From: Porpolomopsis calyptriformis
Lineage: Eukaryota > Basidiomycota > Agaricomycetes > Agaricales > Hygrophoraceae
DNA: 64,000 bases
Reading direction: 5' to 3'
NCBI GenBank assembly: GCA_951640195.1
Contig: OX621165.1
Span: forward strand, 248,001-312,000
Positions 56,414 to 64,000 of this stretch are shown here, piece after piece (position 1 is the stretch's first letter; the number at the start of each line of letters is the position of its first letter). The notes beneath the pieces are model-generated. The model was not told where the DNA came from, made no database searches, and saw nothing but the letters and a program-made list of their open reading frames with translations. The position numbers were made by a program, and so were the translations under genes.

Positions 56414-58666
56414 CATATTCCTTTTACAGAACCAGTTTCATTAAGCTGATCCCACAGTTCGGGACAAGCCACCGTTCAGGTTATCCCTTTGTTCCCAAGA
56501 GTATGTGCTCGTGGCGGATTTTTTCTGGAATGGGTTGTTATCGTTGTTTTGGCGGTAATTCCTGATAAGCCCGGATGGCTAAGGCTCGTTGTAATTGAAG
56601 ATACAGTAAATTAACTATAACTCTACAGACAGTTAACTGCTGCTGTATTTTACTCGAAAGGTGGGATTCGTGTGCGATGAATTTGTCCTGTCTTCCTCGG
56701 TTTGTTCGGACAGGCACGGTGGAGCGTTGATCCCAGGTGATCAGGCCAACAGGTGACGATCCCAGGGCGCATTCAACTAGCCGTGCCCATTGCGGTCATA
56801 TGCAGCAAGTTTCCCTACTGCTACGAAGCACGGGGTAGAAGAGGGAAGCGGAACAGGGACAGAAGGCTTGATGGAAACCTGAGAAGTGATGTTCTTCTGG
56901 GGGCAGTCTCATAGGTGAGTTTGGTTCCGACGTGGCAGTACGCTGATAAAACACTCACGCTGGTTTTTTGGATGTCAATTTATAATCAAGAGAAAAAAAT
57001 GAGCGCCGTCGATCCTTTGAGAGAGTCATGCGCAACTAAGCGGCGGGAATCACGAGTGTCTGGCTGGAATTTAGACTTTTTGAAAAGGTCTCCGCGATGT
57101 GAAAAAAAAAGGTCCGATCAGGGCTATGGATGTGCCGCGCTAGTTGTACGCAGCGATCGAAAATGGGGATGTCGTTCGAGGACTCGCCTGACGGCGTATC
57201 CGCGAGTCTCGATGGACTTTTGACGGAGCACGTTACAGGATCGTGTCGTCCTCGTTTGATGCACGAAACTGTAGCCGAGTGTTCGGTGTGCGGAAGGGCG
57301 CTAGTTCACTGGCCCCCCCGTTGACACGGAGGACTCGAATATAGTAAGACCAGGTTGGAAGATCCGAGCGGTAATGGTAGCAGACCCCGCCACAGAGGCC
57401 ATCAGCGATCGGTCAGAGCTGGCGAACGTTTTTCCTCAGATCGGACGTATTTTTATTAACAGGAAGAGGGATCGAAAGCAAGAAAATCGTTATCTTGGAG
57501 GTATCAAGGCTGTCCGGAAATATCCGGAAAGAATCCAAGTCGACCGAAAATTCAAACAGAAATTGAAAAACACAACAGACGGAGCGTTCGCCACCCCGAA
57601 CTAGCTCCCCTCTCTCTCGCAGGTGAAGAGTTGGAACGGAGGGCCGGAGTTCCAAGGAGTGCGAGTTTAAGTGAATGGATTGATGGAAATGGATTTTTCA
57701 AGTGTATTTTAGATTTCGATGGAGGCGAACTGAATTACAATTTTGTATTTACAACGTTGGTGGAGTCACAGCCCAGACCAGGCGCTAGATATGAATCTTT
57801 TGATGCAGATCTTTGATATATAACAAGTATGATTCCTCGTTGGGGACAGACAAGATGTCAGTGCGAGGGAATCCGCAAGGGGACATGAGGCGGAAAAACG
57901 GGTTGGTTGGGTGGGGGTGCGAAGCACGTGGCGGGCCGGAAATGTCCATTTTTTGAACAATAAATGACATCAACGGGAGGGGATCTCCGTGTTTTGGAGC
58001 GGAATAATGAGAGGCACAGTACTATTTTCTTTTTCGTGTTTTTCGTGTTGGTAACCGACAGGAGTACGGGCGGAGACAAACGTTCAAGGAGGGGGGGTCG
58101 CGGAGTGCGGAGTGCTAAGTAATTCCAAATTTGGGGGAAGTGGCGGATACAGTCAGCGGTCACGTAGCCCAGGTGATCCCCGATCAGCAAAAAAGACCCA
58201 TCACCCCTCAAGGCACAAACAACAGCACTCGTGCAGGTGGTCCCACAGAACACCCACAAACATTTCCCTAGAATCATTTATACTGGATCGAGAACAAGAC
58301 TCTGCCAAAGAAACATCCTAGTCTTCCAGTAGAAAGAGCTAAGGTTAATTAACACCCACACTCCATAGATTGGGCCTGAATCAGAGACGGAAATGACTCC
58401 AGAAGACCCACAAAAGTACTCCACCCAGCCTCAAATTCCTTCCCAGTCCAGATTCCAAACGGACCAAACAGTTTTCGATCTTAACAGACCCTGTTAAGGA
58501 ACAGAAGAAAGCGAATAAGCCGTCGAAGCAAGAAACCTATGCCGGAATGGAACGACGTTGACTGGACGACTGCAGATAACTGAGGGTTTATAAGGTCTGG
58601 TCTGTTCGCTCATTTTCGAAACCCCGATTACACCTCCCCATCTCGCCCTTACGTTATAACGTTACC
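56414..58666. other. 2.25-kb non-coding region upstream of the bZIP gene
   Basis: No convincing gene is found on either strand. The longest minus-strand ORF (57858-58277) has no domain. The first few hundred bases are the TOF1 3' region. Much of the rest could be promoter and long 5' leader of the bZIP gene: short upstream ORFs are plentiful, and a TTTATAAG box lies at 58588-58595, about 70 bp before the bZIP ATG. Confidence 0.45.
58588..58595 (+). promoter_or_regulatory. TATA-like box upstream of bZIP
   Basis: TTTATAAG sits 72-79 bp before the ATG at 58667 and is followed by a pyrimidine-rich stretch. This is typical of a regulated fungal core promoter. The assignment rests on position and motif only. 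Confidence 0.35.
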
Positions 58667-59895
58667 ATGTCGTCTGCCGCCCATAGCCAAAGGGCGCACT
58701 CTGAACGCCCTGAGCGCAGCCGTAACGCCAAGGCTCAAGCAAGACATCGAGCTAAGCGAAAAGCCTACATCGAGCAGGTATGTTCCCCCCTCCCCACAAC
58801 TCCCTCCTCAAACTCACTCTCTCCCCGCACAGCTAGAGCAGACCGTAACAAAATTACAGACTGCCCTGGGTTTCACACCCGAGCAAGTCGCCGCCCTCAC
58901 CCCGCCCTCTGTTAGAATCCGAGAGCTCGAGCAGGAGAACGGGAGACTTCACAGGGAGAACGAAGAACTGCGGAGGGTCATAGCCGACCCAGCAGGAAGG
59001 AGCCCACATTCCTTGGATTTGAGTCGTCGAGATCCGCTCTCTACCTTTCACGACACTCGCCCGTGCGACCGCGATTTCAAGCGGAGGAAAATGAACGGGA
59101 ACGTGGACGAAGTCTATATGGTACGTCCCTATCCCCCCCACCCATCCATCTCCTTACCACGTTTATCGGCCCTCCGCGTCGTCGCAGAGTACGGGTGAGG
59201 CATCACCGCACACGAATGATGTACTCACCCGACCACCGCCGTTGACCATACCACAGCCTTTGACCCATCATTATAGCAATCTGAATTCAAACAATCAAGC
59301 TGGAGCGGCCTCGTCCTCTTCTGTCTTCACGCTGCATGCGCCGGCGTTCCAAATCCCGAACACGCCCTCGGGCTCCAGTTCGACCTCGAGTCCACCATTT
59401 TCGGCGAGTATTTTTCCACCACGGTCAAGCGCTATCCCAGACTGCGCACAAGGACTGTATTTGGATCCTAGTGACGTTTCTTGTCTCCCCCCCAGCAGCC
59501 GGCTCACATGCAGCAGCAGCAGCAACAGCAGCAACAACACCAACAACACCAACAACACCACCACCCGTCTCATTCTCCTGTGAACCATCGCGCGCCAACC
59601 GCGCCAATGTCGGGTCATCACCACCACCAGCCTCACCAGCTATCGAATTTCTCGCATTCCGCAAATCATTATGGATCTATCAAGGTAGAAGACGAGAATT
59701 ACACTGTGAGTAGCGTCGCTTACCCTTGCACGACCGGTGTCTTCGTTGAGTTCTTTCTTCTTTGGGAAGTCATCGAATCACCATGCATCTCACTCAACTC
59801 ATTATTCGCTTCCTCCCTTCGCTCACACCGCCCAAGAACATGAGCTGGACACCTGGCATACTTATTCCTCGGAACGGGCACCATTGCATCGCTAG
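58667..59895 (+). CDS. bZIP transcription factor
   Basis: The start is MSSAAHSQRAHSERPERSRN. The basic region RSRNAKAQARHRAKRKAYIE runs into a leucine zipper (QLEQTVTKLQTALGFTPEQ, then VRIRELEQENGRLHRENEEL) across an intron at about 58777-58831. A nuclear-type DFKRRKMNG, PPPLTIPQPLTHH and a Ser-rich stretch follow. Next is a Gln/His-rich exon ([19 protein letters not shown]) and a likely sumoylation-type IKVEDE. The last exon gives HELDTWHTYSSERAPLHR and stop at 59893. To keep frame into the Gln/His exon the intron 59404-59495 must use a GC-AG pair (GCGAGT...CAG). The target genes are unknown. Confidence 0.78.
59512..59572 (+). repeat. CAG/CAA/CAC repeat in bZIP
   Basis: A trinucleotide tract coding for a Gln/His run in the bZIP activation-type region. 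The three frames read poly-Gln/His, poly-Ser/Asn or poly-Ala/Thr; splicing selects Gln/His if the GC-AG intron is right. Confidence 0.8.
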
Positions 59896-61450
59896 ATACT
59901 TTTTTGTTGTTGTTGTTGTTGTTAGATCTTGGAGCCCTAGCATTTCTTACTGTAGAATATACCCGGACTTTTCTCTTCTTTCTCTTTTTCCCGCTAATTT
60001 TTGTTGTCTCCGCGTTTTGCAATACCGTACAATGTTTTCTCTGCTCTTTTTCTTGGTTCATTTTTGGTAAGTCTCCATCACAATCGGGCTGCATCGTATA
60101 CGTGCTGGCAAATATACATGGCTTGGCAGTGTAAATACTGTACATATGTAGATGTGAAGCTTATCGTCATTACGTTGTCCTTCGAAGGCAACCCTTATAA
60201 GACGGGAAGGTTCCTATAACCTTAAACCCTTGCTTCGGTGGCGTCCGATGGCCTCCAGACGTCCCGCCTTCTTGCCCGATCCAGATCTTGCCATTTCCCT
60301 CTCGGGATTTTGGCCGCCCTTGCCGGAATTCATCACTCATCCACACCATGAACGCGTTGCTGCAAGTCGTGATGGATATGATGGGGCCTGAACCGCGTTT
60401 CTGATCTCTATGATATTTTAGATTACCGAGGGGGGTGATTTGAATGCGAGGGTAAAAAAAACGACGCGGCCGCCAGAATTGTTGTCGTATCTGCAAAACA
60501 CATTGTTAGCAAGTAACACGAGAGGTGGATCCTGCCTTGGCCTTACCCTGTCCGCAGCGAGACCACATGACGATCATCATTGAAACAGCGACGTGAAACG
60601 CGTAGCGCCAGTGCACTCGCTTTCTATTTCCCGTCTCGATCAGAAAGGAATCCATCCAGGTCGGCGGCAGTATTCATTGAATGGTCGGGATTTTTTTCCC
60701 GTTGAGAGGGACACGGTCAGAATGTACAATCGGGGGTTGCAAATGACCAGCAGCGATTCGAATATGAGAACGCGATCACAGGCCGGGACCAGAGAGTGGG
60801 GATACCATGGGTAGAGGGCAGGAAAGAGAGGCAATGACCAAGCGCGGAAGGGATGAATAAGATCGTTCAGCGTTGCCATAATCGGAGTAGTAAACCTGTC
60901 GGTGAGTTGGAGAGCGGCGTTAATAAGCTGACCATAGGAGACTCGCTTACCAGGTGGGGAGTCTCACCCAAAGAAAGTGATTTGCGAAAAAAAAAAAAAA
61001 AAAAAAAACGGTAATGCACATTCCACCATTCGGACCAATCGAATCTTTTGGCTGCAAGGAGTAAAAAAGTATAAATAGTCAGAGCGGAAGGGGAAGAATG
61101 GCGGATGTGGGCGGATGTGCTCGTCGGTCCTTTTCCTTCGGGATAACGAAGCCATCGGACGAGGAGAGGGAACCTCGAAAATCTTATCAGACCTTCTGGA
61201 AAGAGCACTGATTTTGAGCTTCCGGCGCGTTCGCCCACCAGTATGCATCATCATTGTTTGACCAGACAATAATAGACCCGGTCGTCACTGCTGGTTGGGT
61301 GAGTGAACATGTGGACCGGAAAACCAAAACCAAAGACAGACAGACGATCGACGGTTGGTATTCATCATCGACAAATGCTTGAGAACACTGCGCGAAATGA
61401 AATGGAGAAGAACGGGAGCGGTCGTGTGAATCGGACGCATCCGTGCTGCC
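59896..61450. other. Intergenic with simple repeats and one weak minus-strand ORF
   Basis: A TTG microsatellite lies at about 59903-59926, and an A22 homopolymer at about 60987-61008. A minus-strand ORF from ATG 60879 (MATLNDLIHPFRAWSLPLFP) is hydrophobic and might splice onward (AFHVAVSMMIVMW, 60540-60600), but I do not recognise it and the 3' parts do not close cleanly. No firm gene is called. Confidence 0.4.
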
Positions 61451-62707
61451 ATGGACGACAGCAACATCCAGTCGAAAAAAATCGGGCCAAGCATCCGTCT
61501 CACGTCCAAAGAGGATTATACCTCCTTGTTAGATAGATATGACACCTGGATGTTCGACTGCGACGGGGTGCTCTGGACAGAGGATCACCCGATTGACGGC
61601 GCCGCCGATGTCTTGGCTCTGCTACGAAGTCGAAGTAAGCACACACATCCAACCCCCGTCTTTTTCTGACATGACAAAACCTCACCATCCCACCCAGACA
61701 AAAAAATTCTCTTCGTGACAAACAACGCAACCAAGTCCAGGAAGAATTACAAAACTAAATTTGATCAATTGGCCATAGAAGCTCATGTGGTGAGATATGT
61801 TCTTGATCCCCGTCAGCACCCTCGAATGAATTGTTGAGAAAAATTCTTCCCAAGGATGAGATCTTTGGATCTGCCTACGCCTCTGCCGTTTATCTTTCGT
61901 CCGTGATCAACTTGCCGAAAGATAAGAAGGTCTATGTTATCGGTATGGCCGGCCTGGAGGATGAACTCCGGGAAGAGGGCATCTCCTACATTGGTGGAAC
62001 GGTCAGAGATTCTCTCCCACCCAACCTTCACAGCTGCCCCATCAGCTAAACCCGAGTACGCACAGGATCCCGCCGATTGCACCCTCGAACCCTTTTCACT
62101 CGCCAACTTCACTCTGGACCCAGACGTGGCAGCGGTTCTGTGCGGTCTGGATCGGACCATTACCTATACGAAACTGTCCAAGGCATTTCAATACCTCTCA
62201 CGCAACCCCGACTGTCGTTTCCTCGTCACGAACGCAGACCGCAGCTTCCCAGCCTCTAGCGGCTTGCTACCTGGAGCGGGAGCGATAAGTGCACCATTAC
62301 AATTCGCATTACCGCACTTAACACCACTGAGTATTGGCAAGCCATCTCAACATATGTTGCAGTGCATCAGGGCCAAGTAAGTATACATGTGTCTTGTCCC
62401 ATCCCACTCAGACCAACGTATTTTAGGGTTGATTTCGATCCGGAGCGCACCATCATCGTCGGGGACCGACTGGACACTGATATCTTGTTTGGTAAAGCAG
62501 GAGGACTTTCCACGCTTCTTGTCATGACAGGTAAGGTTACTGCACCAAGCCCCCCCCGCTGAGACTAACTTCCTGCCAACAGGTGTAACAACAGAACAGG
62601 ATGTCGCCGGCAGAATCATCATCCCAGATTACATTACAGAATCCATCGGAGATCTTCGCAAGATTGATGATGTGAATCCTTATCCACATTTGACTGCGCT
62701 ACGGTAG
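61451..62707 (+). CDS. PHO13: PHO13-type HAD phosphatase
   Basis: About 310 residues. The start is [19 protein letters not shown] motif I is [20 protein letters not shown] (nucleophile DCDGV). Motif II follows an intron ([17 protein letters not shown]). The cap region follows with [35 protein letters not shown] (64-bp intron at about 62003-62066), [38 protein letters not shown] and [12 protein letters not shown]. Motif IV is [20 protein letters not shown]. All catalytic positions are present. Family members (p-nitrophenylphosphatase, phosphoglycolate phosphatase) clear 2-phosphoglycolate and similar damaged glycolytic metabolites in the cytosol. The stop TAG is at 62705. It is convergent with the Gpi11 gene 58 bp away. 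Confidence 0.9.
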
Positions 62708-62765
62708 ACTGATGGAGCTGTTACTCTGGTTCATGGGTTCTGGTTTGGTATGGGTCGCGTTTGGA

Positions 62766-63805
62766 CTATGTGGCTTTTGCTTTACTCGCCAGCGAAGATG
62801 TTGCGTTGATTATCGCAGCATAGAAGGATGCCGATATGAATCCCGAGAGTGCTCCAAAGGCAGGGGTCAACGGCCATGCCTGCAGAGCGGGTATTGGTAA
62901 GGTTGTAGTGTAGTTGTTTAGTTCTAAATACACCTACCTGCCAGGGGCGGTCCCAATCGAGAGCGATGGGGAATGCTCCACACCAACATCCGACAACTGA
63001 ACCGATAACAGGGTAGAGCACTGCCCTCTCGATGGGGTTCCTTGCGCTTTTCGTAATAAAGTATCAGACTTTATCCGGGTAGTGAAAGAAGATCCACCAA
63101 CGATAGCTCAGCAAACAATCGAGTCCATGTTAATCTATTCACAAGAGATTGGGTGTCGGGCGCGAATGAGGGTAGGCCCAACGTGTAAACGGGTGTGAAC
63201 ACGGTCAAAAGTGAGACCAAAGATGCCAAGGAAAAAGTATGTAAAGTGTGGCTGTAACGAGATTTAGTCAACGTATATGATCAAATAAATCAAAATGACC
63301 TAGTAATGGGCGCCCCAAACAGAACTAGAATAACGTGTCCTGCGAGTGCGGCCAAGATGGTAGCCATCCAGGCATTCCTCAGATCCTACAAAATTATCAT
63401 ATAAAACCATGGATAAGAGTAGACGGAACGTACCACGAACTTCCGTCTGTCGAGATTATGGGCCGCTTTATCAGATCCGTACCCAATATACCATTGCCTC
63501 ATCCATCCTCCCCACCATGCTTGTAAAATCATGGTACCGAAACAAATAGACAATAAAGTTGACAGGGGATCTCTCGTTAACGGTTCGACGAAAGGATGCG
63601 GTAATCGGTCGCGCGAAGAAGTTGGTATCGGTCGCACATGTATGAACATGGAAGTGGCGCGCGGTAAAAACAGAGTGGCGCAAACTAAGAGGGCAGAGTG
63701 AACGTTAACCAGTAATGCGTACTGCTGCAGTGGGAAGGATGATGGCTCGGCTGGGGGGTGCCGGGGGGTGGCGGTAGCCGTTTTACGATTTTTGGACTTT
63801 GTCAT
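62766..63805 (-). CDS. GPI11: GPI-anchor biosynthesis protein Pig-F/Gpi11
   Basis: The start is MTKSKNRKTATATPRHPPAE at 63805. It is a multi-pass ER membrane protein of about 265 residues: QQYALLVNVHSALLVCATLF, then HPFVEPLTRDPLSTLLSICF and GTMILQAWWGGWMRQW. After introns come LAGHVILVLFGAPI and YTFSLASLVSLLTVFTPVYT. The conserved VIGSVVGCWCGAFPIALDWD and RPWQ follow, then AWPLTPAFGALSGFISASFY after a 57-bp intron. It ends SLASKAKAT at TAG 62766-62768. Pig-F/Gpi11 helps transfer ethanolamine phosphate to the GPI core. The WCGAFPIALDWDRPWQ.WP core is diagnostic for the family. Confidence 0.9.
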
Positions 63806-64000
63806 GAAGGTAATTGTTTGGCTCTAAAGCTACAGACAAACAATGATCGAGTCACGTGTGTGCCTTTTATGTCGCTTTTACAGACATTGGCACTAGTAAT
63901 GCGATTTTTACCTACAACTGCCAATGCCAGGATTAAAATCAGGTCACTTCACCGAATTTTCAGCTAATCAGAATTTTCTGACTCGACCGACACCGCCTGA

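Noticed and set aside
57858..58277. Minus-strand ORF of 139 codons as a membrane protein
   Set aside because: Its hydrophobic and basic stretches are patchy, there is no recognisable family, and flanking sequence offers no exons to join.
59836..59895. Ending the bZIP protein in the Ser/Asn frame at 59583
   Set aside because: The Gln/His frame continues through IKVEDE and splices to a C-terminus that looks conserved, whereas the Ser/Asn frame stops in low complexity.
60964..61269. ORF with a poly-Phe run
   Set aside because: The run comes from the A22/T22 homopolymer, which also makes the frame unreliable.

Overview
The window is nuclear DNA of a filamentous basidiomycete, most likely an agaricomycete (mushroom-forming fungus). 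The genes are packed on both strands, most are cut by introns of about 50-65 bp, and several families are typical of agaricomycetes: single-pass membrane proteins ending in a DAG...PPEYNAAW-like tail, NACHT-WD40 and NB-ARC-TPR STAND proteins, CAP10/GT90 glycosyltransferases, a Zn2Cys6 factor with its zinc cluster at the C-terminus, and an agaric-type DNA transposon. I worked out exon structures by hand from splice signals and reading frame. Where I give exact exon sums the reading frame closes.

Layout. 1-4.2 kb: a single-pass membrane protein (-), a rearranged protein-kinase relic carrying hairpins (+), and a small BRCT protein (-). 4.3-12.2 kb: folylpolyglutamate synthase (+), a GT90 glycosyltransferase (-) and an AMSH-type deubiquitinase (+). 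12.7-14.3 kb: a Zn2Cys6 factor (-). 14.5-18.5 kb: gene-poor, holding a decayed NB-ARC-TPR gene (-) and a foldback repeat. 18.7-26.7 kb: carnosine N-methyltransferase (-), a long FHA protein (+), a universal-stress-domain protein (-) and a WW protein (+). 27.0-31.2 kb: three tRNA-like Pol III units, split by a 3.45-kb DNA transposon with matching ends and target duplication. 31.4-39.5 kb: a coiled-coil protein (-), serine palmitoyltransferase LCB1 (+) and the autophagy kinase Atg1 (-). 40.5-47.7 kb: an unassigned membrane-type coding region, a ZZZ3-like Myb protein lacking a visible ZZ finger, and a NACHT-WD40 NLR with 13 nearly identical WD repeats and a frameshift. 48.1-56.4 kb: a PBDC1 homologue with micro-exons, a MAK32-type PfkB kinase, a GPI-anchored GH16 (-) and the fork-protection factor Tof1/Timeless. 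56.4-58.6 kb: non-coding. 58.7-63.8 kb: a bZIP factor, a PHO13-type phosphatase and the GPI-anchor protein Pig-F/Gpi11 (-).

Most intact genes are housekeeping: folate, sphingolipid, GPI anchor, autophagy, fork protection and endosomal deubiquitination. They are unlinked in pathway, as is usual in fungal genomes. The accessory and least ordinary parts are the tRNA-like array with its transposon, the two STAND/NLR loci (one decayed, one expanding its WD repeats) and the kinase relic with foldback DNA. No CRISPR arrays, rRNA genes or bacterial-type operons were seen.
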